Counted from the first letter of the stretch, positions 1 through 8,660 are shown. The stretch: 64,000 nt of DNA from Paenibacillus xylanilyticus (GCF_013359935.1 NZ_JABMCB010000166.1:1-64000); one strand, 5' to 3'. Program-made: numbers and translations. Notes: a model not told the origin generated them from the sequence alone.

Positions 1-180
1 GACCAAGGACCTCAAGGTACTCAAGGACCTCAGGGCGACCAAGGACCTCAAGGTACCCAAGGACCTCAGGGTGACCAAGGACCTCAAGGTACTCAAGGAC
101 CTCAGGGCGACCAAGGACCTCAAGGTACTCAAGGACCTCAGGGTGACCAAGGACCTCAAGGTACCCAAGGACCTCAGGGT
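1..180 (+). repeat. Five tandem 36-bp units coding Gly-X-Y triplets
   Basis: Units begin at 1, 37, 73, 109 and 145 and differ only at third codon positions (act/acc and ggc/ggt). Each encodes 12 residues. The near-identity suggests recent expansion or homogenisation by slippage or recombination. The array continues off the left edge. Confidence 0.95.
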
Positions 181-198
181 GACCAAGGACCTGCCTAA
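1..198 (+). CDS. Collagen-like repeat protein, C-terminal end (partial)
   Basis: The frame is open from the first base and stops at TAA 196-198, so only the last 65 residues are present. They are pure Gly-X-Y triplets in the order [12 protein letters not shown], ending in PA. No globular C-terminal domain or sortase signal follows the repeat. Collagen-like proteins of spore formers (BclA type) form glycosylated filaments on the spore surface. The adjacent glycosyltransferases would fit that role, but this is inference from context. Gln and Pro dominate the X and Y positions. The coding assignment is secure; the function is not. Confidence 0.85.
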   Translation, partial: DQGPQGTQGPQGDQGPQGTQGPQGDQGPQGTQGPQGDQGPQGTQGPQGDQGPQGTQGPQGDQGPA

Positions 199-337
199 CT
201 CCCAATATAAGATGAACTTCAAATGTTGTTGATTTTTGAATACTAGGACACAACAATCTCCCGCAAAGGGTACATGACCGTGGCGCTTCTTGCAAGCATG
301 CCAGGCCATGTGCCCTTTTCTCTAGTTTTTGATAGGC

Positions 338-1867
338 TCAGGGCATAACAACAACCTTTTCCCTGCATGAAGCGATGATTTTGGCATATTGGATGCAGAT
401 GTCTAACGAATCCTGTGGATCCATCGGCCACCAGCGAATGGCTCCCGATGGAGCCAGGGAAGCGCACTTTTCCAGTTCCTCGGGTATTTGACCAACAACA
501 ATGACTTCCATATCCTTGAACCCGCTATCATTCCCCCTCTGTATTGTGCTGTATAACTGGGTGTAGTCTGGCTTTGTCCATGAATAGGGGAGCGGGAAAA
601 TAACAGAGACCCTTGCAGCGTCCTCCAAAAGGATATTTCCCGATTTTCTGGCGGGATCCTGGGGAGATGTCTGCCAGATTCGGTTGTAAGGAAGCAGTTC
701 CGGGAGATCCAGCTCCGTTAATCTCAATCCGATCCTTTGCCGGTAACTTCGGTTCAATTCCCTGACTAGTACCTGAATCTGCTTGTTTCGGGTGAACGTT
801 GTATTGTTCCCGTTCTCATTACGGTATTGGATGTACAGTAAATCCGGGATGTAGAGGTACCGGGTACACAGAAATGTACGCACAAGCAGATCATAGTCAT
901 CCGATACGAGAAGTTCGCTCCGATGGCCTCCGACCATATGATAACAATCCCGTGTCCATGCGCGCGGATGATTCGGCAGACCGACCAAATGACGAATGGT
1001 ATTGCCGTTAATCGTTGTATGCTTTTGTACATTTTGCCATCTATCCATATCATGCAGCCATACCCGATAATAAACGCTGTACCCGTACCCACAATCCCAC
1101 CCATACCAATGGGCCTTATTGCTTCCTGCATACACCTCGGAACAATCACCGTAGGCGAAGCCGCATTCCGGGTGTTGTTGAAAAGCTCTTACAATTTTCT
1201 CAAGACAATCCGGCATCAATTCATCATCGTGATCCACCTCTACCAAAATTTCACCTGTACACAATCCTGCAGCATATCTCTTGACCGAGCCGATATATCC
1301 GTTACTTGCATCCTGCCGATATCTCCGGACACGTTCATCCTCCAGTGACATCAGATACCGGCTGTAATTGTCTTCCTGATCATTTGAATCATCTACAATG
1401 ACCCATTCCCAATTGCTATAGGTCTGCTTCAACAATGATTGGTAAGGCCGCTGAATTTTATCACCCGATCGGTAGCTTGCCGTGAATATGGAAATTAACG
1501 GAGTATTGGAAGAAAATTGGGACGGAGGAACGTTTTTATTCTCGGGAAGCGGATCCGTAGCTTTAAGCCAACAAAACATCAACCGAGTGGAGCTGACTTC
1601 ATCAACCGAGCCGTAATGAAGCCAGCGTCTCTTCTCATGAGGTGGCAACGAGAAGAGACCCGGGAATTGTTCCCAACTCTCGCCAAGGGATACGTACACC
1701 CTTGGTTTCTGGAACAGGATCCCGGCGGGAGGCTGGTCTGCCTGATAGAGCCTCACTTTGATGTGGGCGGCTTCAAGTTCTGCTGTCAAGTTGCTGATTT
1801 CCTCTTTTGGTATCTTATCCGATACAAACAGATGTGCCATCAGCATCGGCATTTCATTTACCAACAT
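338..1867 (-). CDS. Glycosyltransferase family 2 protein with an extra C-terminal segment
   Basis: 509 residues, with an AAAGGAGG ribosome site five bases before the ATG. A roughly 110-residue N-terminal segment of unknown fold is followed by a GT2 domain. That domain has a nucleotide-binding start (PLISIFTASYRSGDK), VIVDDS, and an acidic metal/donor motif VDHDDELMPD. The last ~90 residues (VSVIFPLPYS, then EVIVVG) look like the first half of a second GT-A fold that stops early, so the protein may be a truncated two-domain transferase. It converges on the collagen-like gene and diverges from the GT2 gene at 2071. Likely role is transfer of sugar to a surface glycan or glycoprotein; donor and acceptor are unknown. 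Confidence 0.85.
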   Translation of the reverse strand: MLVNEMPMLMAHLFVSDKIPKEEISNLTAELEAAHIKVRLYQADQPPAGILFQKPRVYVSLGESWEQFPGLFSLPPHEKRRWLHYGSVDEVSSTRLMFCWLKATDPLPENKNVPPSQFSSNTPLISIFTASYRSGDKIQRPYQSLLKQTYSNWEWVIVDDSNDQEDNYSRYLMSLEDERVRRYRQDASNGYIGSVKRYAAGLCTGEILVEVDHDDELMPDCLEKIVRAFQQHPECGFAYGDCSEVYAGSNKAHWYGWDCGYGYSVYYRVWLHDMDRWQNVQKHTTINGNTIRHLVGLPNHPRAWTRDCYHMVGGHRSELLVSDDYDLLVRTFLCTRYLYIPDLLYIQYRNENGNNTTFTRNKQIQVLVRELNRSYRQRIGLRLTELDLPELLPYNRIWQTSPQDPARKSGNILLEDAARVSVIFPLPYSWTKPDYTQLYSTIQRGNDSGFKDMEVIVVGQIPEELEKCASLAPSGAIRWWPMDPQDSLDICIQYAKIIASCREKVVVMP

Positions 1868-2070
1868 GTTCGTCCTCCTTTACAAATTCATTGCAAAAAT
1901 GACAAAAAAGAGCGCAATATGTACCAGACCTGCATCATTTATCTTCCGCGTAATATACATGTATGTGTAGTGCTGGCGAATCATTCGCTGCTTGAGAAAC
2001 CGTCACAATAGCCAAGGAAACCTGCCTTCCCATTCAGGACCTAACTAACCGCCAGAAAGGTGGAATCAAT

Positions 2071-2937
2071 ATGAATTCCCCGCTCGTAAGCATTCTCATC
2101 CCGGCTTACAATCGCCCAGACACGCTGCGGATTGCACTTGAAAGCGTACTGGAACAAACCTACTCCAACCTGGAGATCATCATATGCGATGACAGCACGA
2201 ACAATGAAGTCCAGAAGATGCTGATGCCTTATCTGCATGAAGATGTCCGGATTAAATACTTCAAAAACGATAAAAACCTCTATTTGGGTAACTGGCACAA
2301 GTGTTTTAATCTGGCTTCAGGCTTATTTGTCAACTATCTGATGGATGACGATGTATTCCACAAGGAAAAGATCGAAAGAATGCTTTATTATTATCAAAAT
2401 TTTGAGAATATTTCTCTTGTCACTTCCTACAGGAACATCATAAATGAACAAGGTGAGATTCTTCCACCGATCTATGCATCGCGAAAATTATATGAAGAGA
2501 CCCGAATCTTGGACGGTTACGATCTGGCTAACCACATGCTGAGCCGCTGCCTGAACGTGATTGGTGAACCCACCACCGTCCTGTTCCACAAAAAGGACCT
2601 GATTCACCCATTCGGAACATTTAATGGAAGGCAGTACAGCCTGCTGAACGACGTCGCCTCTTGGCTTAACCTGCTCTCCAAAGGCAAAGCAGTGTATATT
2701 GCCGATGGTCTAAGCAGTCTTCGCAAACATCAAAGTCAAAATAACCAGGAGCTGACTCGGACATCCATGACGGAATGGCTCGATATCGTGATCGCATCCC
2801 GTGATCAGGGATATCTGCATTCGGACGTCTTGTTCCGAAGCGCTCTTCATGCGTATCGACTGAGCATTCAGGGGCGTCCGCAAATCCATACGGATTTGGA
2901 ACGAATCGAGGCCCTCTTGTCATCGTTAAATGGATAA
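2071..2937 (+). CDS. Glycosyltransferase family 2 protein
   Basis: 288 residues, preceded by AAAGGTGG. GT-A hallmarks are the N-terminal VSILIPAYNRPDTL, the EIIICDDS strand and an acidic cluster YLMDDDVF near residue 92. There are no membrane segments, so it is probably a cytoplasmic transferase. It is first of a three-gene plus-strand set with the aminotransferase (36-bp gap) and the acyltransferase. This suggests the three make and attach one modified amino sugar. Substrate cannot be read from sequence. Confidence 0.87.
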   Translation: MNSPLVSILIPAYNRPDTLRIALESVLEQTYSNLEIIICDDSTNNEVQKMLMPYLHEDVRIKYFKNDKNLYLGNWHKCFNLASGLFVNYLMDDDVFHKEKIERMLYYYQNFENISLVTSYRNIINEQGEILPPIYASRKLYEETRILDGYDLANHMLSRCLNVIGEPTTVLFHKKDLIHPFGTFNGRQYSLLNDVASWLNLLSKGKAVYIADGLSSLRKHQSQNNQELTRTSMTEWLDIVIASRDQGYLHSDVLFRSALHAYRLSIQGRPQIHTDLERIEALLSSLNG

Positions 2938-2973
2938 GGTTGTATTCCTGCCGCCCAGGAAAGGAGACGAAAC

Positions 2974-4110
2974 ATGTATGATATCCCTTTTTTAAGACCC
3001 AAGCTCGTAAAAAAAGAAGCTTTCCTTCCCTATGTTGACTCCATAGAATCAACCCGCCTATATTCCAATTACGGTCCCCTGAACCAACAGTTCGAGCAAC
3101 GGGTCATCCAAGAGAGCTTTAACGGCCAAGGATCCGCGGTAACGGTGCATAACGCTACCGTTGGCCTGATGCTGGCGATCGCTCAGAGCAAGCGCCCCGG
3201 AGGGAAGTATGCGCTGATGCCAAGTTTTACTTTTGCAGCTACGCCGCTGGCCGCGCAATGGTGCGGACTGGAGCCCTACTTCCTTGATATTGAACCCGAT
3301 ACATGGGAGTTAAATCGTGCTCAGCTGGAGCATGCCGTCAGGCATCTCGGAGACCAGATTGCCGTATGTGTACCCTATGCCACCTTTGGCAACGCCATGG
3401 ACTTGTCACCGTATCATGATTTGGTTCAGCATGGTATTCCGGTTGTTATCGATGCGGCTGCCAGCTTCGGCACGACGGAGGCACAGACAGGAGAGCAGTT
3501 CGGCACCGGATTCCCGGGAGCCGTCGTTTTCAGTTTTCATGCGACGAAATCCTTTGCTGTGGGTGAAGGAGGGCTCGTGTACAGTGCCGATCATGATCTG
3601 ATCCAGCGGGTTCGCCAGGCCGGCAATTTCGGTTTCTCCCGAAGCCGGGAATCTGTCTTTACGGGATTGAACAGCAAAATATCCGAATACACCGCTGCAA
3701 TTGCCTTGGCCACGCTGGATCACTTTGGGACAGTTCAGCACAACCGCAAGTCCATCCATGAGCTTTATCTTCACGAGTTTCATCGAGCAGGCTTGCTGGA
3801 ACATGGATGGTCCCTGCAAACGCTGCGGGGATCGGTTGTCCACCAGTTCATACCTATTCTCAGTCCCGCCTCTCTGGAAAACCGGAAGGTGCTTCATGGC
3901 CTCGATCAAAATTCCATTGAAGCCAGAACATACTTTTCGCCAGCATGTCACCAGCAAAAGCAGTTCAAATCGTGCCCCCATGCCAGTCTCCAAATGACCG
4001 AATATATGACAAAGCATATTGTCAGCCTGCCTTTATGGGAGGAAATGGACAGAGATCATATACGCAAAGTTGTTGGTGCCCTCACAACATTAGAAAGGGT
4101 TGAAAGCTGA
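2974..4110 (+). CDS. DegT/DnrJ/EryC1/StrS-family PLP-dependent sugar aminotransferase
   Basis: 378 residues, the usual length for the family, with AGGAAAGGAG upstream of ATG. The internal-aldimine lysine is Lys192 in SFHATKSFAVGEGG, and the cofactor aspartate lies in VVIDAAASFG near residue 160. These enzymes transaminate nucleotide-linked keto-sugars. Its TGA overlaps the ATG of the next gene by one base, so it is coupled to a NeuD-like N- or O-acyltransferase. That is the usual pairing for making an acylated amino-deoxysugar. No 4,6-dehydratase is adjacent; the CapE-like enzyme at 22.5-23.4 kb could provide one. Confidence 0.9.
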   Translation: MYDIPFLRPKLVKKEAFLPYVDSIESTRLYSNYGPLNQQFEQRVIQESFNGQGSAVTVHNATVGLMLAIAQSKRPGGKYALMPSFTFAATPLAAQWCGLEPYFLDIEPDTWELNRAQLEHAVRHLGDQIAVCVPYATFGNAMDLSPYHDLVQHGIPVVIDAAASFGTTEAQTGEQFGTGFPGAVVFSFHATKSFAVGEGGLVYSADHDLIQRVRQAGNFGFSRSRESVFTGLNSKISEYTAAIALATLDHFGTVQHNRKSIHELYLHEFHRAGLLEHGWSLQTLRGSVVHQFIPILSPASLENRKVLHGLDQNSIEARTYFSPACHQQKQFKSCPHASLQMTEYMTKHIVSLPLWEEMDRDHIRKVVGALTTLERVES

Positions 4111-4742
4111 TGTTGAAGCTAATTGTTTGGGGGGCAGGAGGACACGCACGTGAAATTGTTTGGTTATGTGAAGAATTAAACATTAAAGTCGTCGGGCTTC
4201 TGGACGAGCGTCCACATATGAAAGGGCTAACCGTGGAGGGCCTCCCCATTCTCGGGACATTAGCTGATATCAAACTGCTGAGGGATGAAGTGGGGATTGT
4301 ATGCGCAGGGGTTGGAGATCCGGCGTTGAAGCGGCGCTTTGCCCTCACAACTGCAAGTTCAGGATTTCGATTTGCCCCTCCATTAATCCACCCTAATGTC
4401 CGTTGGTCGCGGAGAAATGTGATTGGAGCAGGCAGCATGATCTTTGAAGGGGGCGTTATATCGGAACAGATCCGTATCGGACAGCATGTGATCTTGAATC
4501 GAAGCGTGAGTGTCAGCCATGATTCAGTTATCGGCGACTATGTTACGTTGGGTCCCGGGGTTTGCCTTGCAGGAAACGTGGTTATCGAAGCCGGAGCATA
4601 TATTGGTATCGGAGCATCGGTCAGGGAAAAAATAAAGGTTGGGAACTGGTCCGTCGTAGGTGGCGGTGCCTTTGTGAAGGACGATATTCCTGAATACTGC
4701 ATGGCCGCAGGAGTTCCTGCTGTTGTGAAAAAAAATCTATGA
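4110..4742 (+). CDS. NeuD/PglD-like sugar acyltransferase (left-handed beta helix)
   Basis: 210 residues. The N-terminal 80 residues form a small Rossmann-like substrate domain (KLIVWGAGGHAREIVWL). The rest is hexapeptide-repeat beta helix (IGAGSMIFEGGVIS, GDYVTLGPGVCLAG) ending in VPAVVKKN. This is the architecture of NeuD, PglD and related acetyl-CoA dependent sugar acetyltransferases. The start overlaps the aminotransferase stop, which implies translational coupling. Inference: it acetylates the amino group installed by that enzyme. A hairpin terminator at 4974-5030 closes the unit. Confidence 0.88.
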   Translation: MLKLIVWGAGGHAREIVWLCEELNIKVVGLLDERPHMKGLTVEGLPILGTLADIKLLRDEVGIVCAGVGDPALKRRFALTTASSGFRFAPPLIHPNVRWSRRNVIGAGSMIFEGGVISEQIRIGQHVILNRSVSVSHDSVIGDYVTLGPGVCLAGNVVIEAGAYIGIGASVREKIKVGNWSVVGGGAFVKDDIPEYCMAAGVPAVVKKNL

Positions 4743-4871
4743 TCTGAGAACGGTAAACTTCAGCAGCGGATCACATCCACCTTGAGATGCAACAAAATTG
4801 GAACCTTCTTCTCTCCGCAAAAAAATGCAAAGAAAGACACAATAGGGTCAGATGTACTAGTATTTTCTTGC

Positions 4872-4970
4872 CATGAAGCGACCTCCAAGCAGCATTATGT
4901 AGACCGAATGGTTCTATTCGTCTACATAATGTGCGCGTGAGCGTTAATATCGAATGATGCAAAATGCTGA
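4872..4970 (-). repeat. Leader-like element, copy A (inverted relative to copy B at 15617)
   Basis: On the minus strand, 22 bases at 4949-4970 match 15617-15638 exactly. Diverged but alignable sequence follows. It includes a long hairpin (4893-4929, arms CATTATGTAGAC and GTCTACATAATG around a CGAAT/ATTCG inner stem) and then GGAGGTCGCTTCATG. That last part looks like a ribosome site plus start codon, but the reading frame ends after five codons. It appears to be a gene leader whose gene has been lost. The rest of 4743-4871 holds nothing I recognise. Confidence 0.7.
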
Positions 4971-4973
4971 AAT

Positions 4974-5030
4974 AAATAAACAAGCGTTGTACAGCAGAAA
5001 AAAATTCTGCAGTGCAACGCTTGTTTATTG
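4974..5030. terminator. Bidirectional hairpin terminator between neuD-like gene and nagA
   Basis: Long stem with arms AATAAACAAGCGTTG and CAACGCTTGTTTATT plus an inner CAGCAG/CTGC pairing, A-rich on one side and T-rich on the other. It serves the convergent units from both sides. Confidence 0.85.
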
Positions 5031-5065
5031 TAATCCTGGATTCAGATGATCGGCATCCTATTACC

Positions 5066-6298
5066 TCACGTTCGAGTAGTCGACGAATGCTGCAACCTTT
5101 CCCCTTTCACCCACACACCTTCTATCTCCAGCTCCGCATTCAGTAAAACGACATCTGCCTGTTTCCCTTGAGCCAGGGAACCCGTACGATGGTCGATCCC
5201 AAGCAGTCGTGCCGGGGTAAGGCTGGCCGCACGGGATGCTGCATTCAGGCTCATGCCCACTTCCTGCACCAAATAGCGGAAACCACGAATCATCGTCAGT
5301 GTACTTCCGGCCAGTGCGCCGCCGTCTTTCAATCTGGCTACGCCATCCTTTACGATCACAGGCAGGTCGCCAATCTTATATTCTCCGTCATCGAGCCCGG
5401 CAGCAGACATCGCATCAGTGATCAGTACGATCTGATCGGCAGACTGTTTGAGCTGGGCCAGAATCGAGATTGCCGCAGGGTGCACATGAATGCCATCCGC
5501 AATGATCTCAGCACTAATTCGCGGATCACTCAGCACCGCTCCCGCAGCTCCGGGATTACGATGATGCAGCGGAGTCATTGCATTGTACGTATGTACCGCA
5601 TGATGCAGCCCGGCTTCAACCGCCCGCTCTACCTCTTCGTATGTGGCATCCGTGTGACCCAATGCTGCCGTAATCCGCTGCCGCCGCAGCCATGCAATGA
5701 CTTCAAGTGCCCCTTCACGCTCCGGTGCCAGCGTCACTTGACGGATCAAGCCAGGATATTGTTTTTCCCATGCTTCCAGCCACGATACATTCGGAAGCAC
5801 AATATGTTCCGGATTCTGCGCACCAGGCCATTTCGGACTGAAAAAAGGACCTTCCAGGTGCACGCCTTCCAGCTGTGCAAACGGCATCGGCTCGGAACGA
5901 TACCGATCCACTTCAGCCAGTACCTGATCCAGTCTGTCCTTTGGAGCGGTCATGGACGTTGCAAGCATGGCGGTTGTTCCCTGCGTGCTGTGGAATGAAG
6001 TAATCTTGTCCAGCACTTCCTTATTCGCATCCATGAAATCCTCTCCATTGCCGCCATGGACATGAATATCAATGAATCCGGGGACAATAACGCCCCCATT
6101 CGGTACAGGCAAGGATACCGCCTCACGATGGATTGATGCCGGCAGCCCTTCTGGTGAGCCGGCGTACACAATTTTCCCTTCGGTCCAGGCGAGCAGGCCA
6201 TCCTGCGCCAGACCGTCAGGCAGTACCATTTTACCGCGAAGAAGATAAATGGGGCTGCCGCTCTCTTTTCCCAAATGAGCTTTACTTGACTGGTTCAT
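5066..6298 (-). CDS. nagA: N-acetylglucosamine-6-phosphate deacetylase
   Basis: 410 residues from the ATG at 6298, which overlaps the nagB stop as ATGA and has GGGAGG eight bases upstream. Longer in-frame starts would run into nagB. It removes acetate from GlcNAc-6-P to give GlcN-6-P, an amidohydrolase reaction. Visible features are the metal-binding HVHGG at residues 79-83, LEGPF, the GHTDATYEE histidine, HAVHTYNAM and ITDAMSAAG carrying the catalytic Asp. It is last gene of the rpiR-nagB-nagA operon, so GlcNAc-6-P flows through NagA to NagB. Cytoplasmic. Confidence 0.95.
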   Translation of the reverse strand: MNQSSKAHLGKESGSPIYLLRGKMVLPDGLAQDGLLAWTEGKIVYAGSPEGLPASIHREAVSLPVPNGGVIVPGFIDIHVHGGNGEDFMDANKEVLDKITSFHSTQGTTAMLATSMTAPKDRLDQVLAEVDRYRSEPMPFAQLEGVHLEGPFFSPKWPGAQNPEHIVLPNVSWLEAWEKQYPGLIRQVTLAPEREGALEVIAWLRRQRITAALGHTDATYEEVERAVEAGLHHAVHTYNAMTPLHHRNPGAAGAVLSDPRISAEIIADGIHVHPAAISILAQLKQSADQIVLITDAMSAAGLDDGEYKIGDLPVIVKDGVARLKDGGALAGSTLTMIRGFRYLVQEVGMSLNAASRAASLTPARLLGIDHRTGSLAQGKQADVVLLNAELEIEGVWVKGERLQHSSTTRT

Positions 6299-7023
6299 TT
6301 TACCAACCTCCCGGCGGCACGATCCAGCAGAACAACTACATTCGGATGGCATTGCAGCAAGGAAGCCGGGCATTGGGTTGTAATGGGTCCCATAAAGGCT
6401 TCGCGAATAATTTCTGCCTTTTCCTCGCCACGTGCGATCAGCAGAATTTGTTTGGCCTTCAGAATCGTACCTACGCCCATCGTAATTGCCTGAGCAGGAA
6501 CTTCATCAATACTTTCAAAAAAACGGGCGTTCGCCTTGCGTGTCTCTTCTTTGAGATCCACCACATGGGTGCGTCCCGTCAATTCGTTCCCCGGCTCGTT
6601 GAAGCCAATGTGACCATTGTGTCCGATACCCAGCAGCTGGAGGTCTACAGGCCCACGATCATCCAGACGCTGTTCATACATGGCACATTCCTGGTCCAGA
6701 TCGGATGCCTGCCCATTCGGCACATGGGTTTTGGCCAGATCGATGTCAATATGATGAAACAACTGTTCATTCATGAAACTGCGATAACTCTCCTGATGCT
6801 CCACCGGAAGCCCGACATACTCATCCAGATTGAAGGAAGAAGCCTGCGCGAAACTCACCAGCCCCTTTTGATACAAGTTAATGAGCTGTTTATATATGCC
6901 TACTGGAGAACTTCCTGTAGCAAGTCCCAGCACGGCCCTTGGTTTCGTTTGCAGCAAGCTGGCAATCAGGCCCGCACCTGTAGCATTCAGATCTTCTTCA
7001 TTTTCAAAAATACGTATATTCAT
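6295..7023 (-). CDS. nagB: Glucosamine-6-phosphate deaminase
   Basis: 242 residues, typical for the Bacillus type that lacks the allosteric C-terminal tail of the E. coli enzyme. It converts GlcN-6-P to fructose-6-P and ammonia. The phosphate loop is LATGSSPVGIYK (35-46), the general base is Asp67 in NLDEYVGL, and the ring-opening histidine is in GIGHNGHIGFNEPG. The ribosome site GGAGGTG lies inside the last codons of the upstream regulator, three bases away, and the stop overlaps nagA, so all three genes are translationally linked. Confidence 0.96.
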   Translation of the reverse strand: MNIRIFENEEDLNATGAGLIASLLQTKPRAVLGLATGSSPVGIYKQLINLYQKGLVSFAQASSFNLDEYVGLPVEHQESYRSFMNEQLFHHIDIDLAKTHVPNGQASDLDQECAMYEQRLDDRGPVDLQLLGIGHNGHIGFNEPGNELTGRTHVVDLKEETRKANARFFESIDEVPAQAITMGVGTILKAKQILLIARGEEKAEIIREAFMGPITTQCPASLLQCHPNVVVLLDRAAGRLVK

Positions 7024-7026
7024 CTC

Positions 7027-7890
7027 TCAAGCACCTCCATTATGTTGAACTCGATAGGATTGTACATTGTGATACGATTGTTCCAATTTGGGAATAAAAC
7101 GGTCGAAATCGGCACTCACCATGCCTGTGAACAAAATATCAATGACATGCAGCAGCGCGATGCGGGAAGCCATATCTCCCCGTCTCATGCCTTCTTCCAG
7201 CGAAGACGTGAACAGCGGAATATCTGATACTGCCGCAAGTTTGTTGTTACCATAAGAAGTAAGCGAGATCGTGGCGGCTCCCGCTTGTTTGGCACAATGC
7301 AGTGCATCGATGGTCTCCGGTGTTTCCCCCGAGTAAGATACTGCCATGGCCACATCTCCTTCACTCAGTGAGGAAGCCGAAGTAATCTGCATATGTGAAT
7401 CCGAGAAGGCGGTACAGCTTTTGCCGATTCGCACAAGTTTCTGGTAGAAATCCTGTGTAACAATCGACGAAGTGGCGACACCGTACAGGTCAATGCGGCG
7501 GGCGTGGCATAATAACTGAACCGCATGTTCCAATCTGCCCAAATCCAACAATCGGGTGGTATCCGCAATGGATGCAAGATGGTTGGCTTCTATAGCCTCC
7601 ACAATCTTGGACAAAGGGTTACCTGCCACGATATCCTGATAGGCTGTTTTGTCGGTCGAATGAGACAGCTCTGCCGCAAGCTTCATTTTGAAATCAGGAA
7701 AACCCTTGAAGTGGAATGATTTGCAGAAGCGGGTTACCGTAGCCGGACTGGTACCACTCTGTTGTGCGAGATGGTTAATCGTCCAGCCTGGTATATCAGA
7801 CGGGGATTGCAAAATGACCTCTGCAATTCGCCTTTCCTGCGATGGAAGTCCATCCAGCTCCTGCTGTAATGCATGTATGATGGCTGCCAT
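7027..7890 (-). CDS. MurR/RpiR-family transcriptional regulator of the nag operon
   Basis: 287 residues. The N-terminal ~77 residues form the RpiR helix-turn-helix (NHLAQQSGTSPATVTRFCKS). The C-terminal SIS domain (residues ~115-255, with YGVATSSIV and VSYSGETPETIDA) binds a sugar phosphate. It is first gene of its own operon and probably senses GlcNAc-6-P, GlcN-6-P or MurNAc-6-P; the exact effector is inference. GAGGAG stands before the ATG. Two exact 16-bp direct repeats upstream are the likely operator. Confidence 0.92.
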   Translation of the reverse strand: MAAIIHALQQELDGLPSQERRIAEVILQSPSDIPGWTINHLAQQSGTSPATVTRFCKSFHFKGFPDFKMKLAAELSHSTDKTAYQDIVAGNPLSKIVEAIEANHLASIADTTRLLDLGRLEHAVQLLCHARRIDLYGVATSSIVTQDFYQKLVRIGKSCTAFSDSHMQITSASSLSEGDVAMAVSYSGETPETIDALHCAKQAGAATISLTSYGNNKLAAVSDIPLFTSSLEEGMRRGDMASRIALLHVIDILFTGMVSADFDRFIPKLEQSYHNVQSYRVQHNGGA

Positions 7891-7904
7891 GAGTATTCTC
7901 CTCT

Positions 7905-7953
7905 GAAAATAATTTTTATATTTTTATATGAATTTAAGAAAATAATTTTTATA
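7905..7953 (-). promoter_or_regulatory. Duplicated AT-rich operator candidate upstream of the nag operon
   Basis: The 16-mer GAAAATAATTTTTATA occurs exactly at 7905-7920 and again at 7938-7953, a 33-bp period or about three helical turns. It lies just upstream of the regulator start. RpiR-type regulators often bind such AT-rich paired sites, so autoregulation is the simple reading. Confidence 0.6.
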
Positions 7954-7994
7954 ATTTCATTTTAATCAACCTCAATCTGCAAATCAAGGGGTTT

Positions 7995-8318
7995 ATGCCA
8001 TTATTGAAAAGAGAATTTGCTGTGAAGCACAGCGGAGGCCGGAACTATTATGCCCTATAAGCAATTGACTGGAAACGTGGCGGAAGATTAAGCTGGGAAG
8101 GCTGGGACCGCCTCGAAAATTTGCTGCAGTTTCACATACCGGTCAGGCGAAAAGCGGGAAGTCGGAAATCCGTTTCGCAACCAGCCGCCAAAATCGCCAA
8201 AAAAGCACTCTGCCTTCATCTGGATGAAACCGGGTACGAGGAGTTGGAGCAGCTCTTTTACCTACCTTTTTCGAAGGGAAAATGGAGATCATTTATTCGA
8301 GAGAATAACTTGATGTAG
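7995..8318 (+). pseudogene. Small gene split by an in-frame TAA
   Basis: AAGGGG five bases upstream of ATG 7995 opens a frame of 21 codons ending at TAA 8058-8060. The same frame then continues without interruption to TAG 8316-8318, with protein-like composition (DWKRGGRLSWEGWD, GYEELEQLFYLPFSKG). Read through the stop, the product would be about 107 residues. I do not recognise the family. Either a nonsense mutation has killed the gene or the second part restarts at an internal codon such as 8121. It diverges from rpiR. Confidence 0.5.
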
Positions 8319-8342
8319 AAAGTTCATTTCTTTTCAGGATAT

Positions 8343-8388
8343 AAAAAAGCCTTCCCCTTCTTCTTGTTCAAGAATAGAGGAAGACTTT
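8343..8388 (-). terminator. Terminator for the small minus-strand gene at 8474
   Basis: Arms AAAGCCTTCC (8346-8355) and GGAAGACTTT (8379-8388) enclose a C/T-rich loop. On the minus strand the hairpin is followed by a run of T. The loop ending AAGAATAGAGG resembles the terminator at 9446-9502. Confidence 0.65.
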
Positions 8389-8473
8389 GAAATAAATTCA
8401 ATGCAGGTTCAATAAATTCCATTCCTTTAATTTAATCATATAAATTCTGGCTCAACTCGTCTAAATCAATAAT

Positions 8474-8638
8474 TCACTCCAAACCGTCATATCGTTTCAA
8501 AAAGTCACTGGCCAGGCTGCTTTCTGTCATCAATACAACCGATCGATTTTCCAGCTCTTCGGCCTCATCATCGTCAGTTATGGATATGAAGAACGTAATG
8601 TCTGCCTTGGATTGCCCGTACGTGCTCACTTCCTTCAT
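8474..8638 (-). CDS. Small acidic protein, about 54 residues, unknown function
   Basis: Minus-strand frame starting MKEVSTYGQSKADITFF and ending KRYDGLE. It has a strongly acidic middle (TDDDEAEELE) and no membrane segment or Cys. The start may be ATG 8638 or GTG 8629. The GTG has AAGGAT at a better distance. A hairpin terminator at 8343-8388 sits downstream. It overlaps nothing and diverges from the gene at 8692. I do not recognise the family; coding is likely from composition and signals. Confidence 0.55.
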   Translation of the reverse strand: MKEVSTYGQSKADITFFISITDDDEAEELENRSVVLMTESSLASDFLKRYDGLE

Positions 8639-8651
8639 CCTTGAGTAACTA

Positions 8652-8660
8652 TGCTATAAT
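8652..8660 (+). promoter_or_regulatory. Extended -10 promoter
   Basis: TGCTATAAT at 8652-8660 is an exact TGnTATAAT extended -10, about 30 bases before the start of the 86-residue gene. No good -35 is seen at the normal spacing, as is usual for extended -10 promoters. Confidence 0.65.

Noticed and set aside
1-198. 36-bp tandem repeats resembling a CRISPR array
   Set aside because: There are no spacers; the units abut and encode an uninterrupted Gly-X-Y frame.
4771-4983. 70-codon minus-strand open frame over leader copy A
   Set aside because: It is laid over a hairpin element and a terminator and lacks a ribosome site; the conserved features are structural.
6133-7227. Long plus-strand open frame opposite nagB and rpiR
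   Set aside because: It is a shadow of strongly recognisable genes on the other strand, with no ribosome site and a composition (Cys, His, Arg-rich) unlike real proteins.
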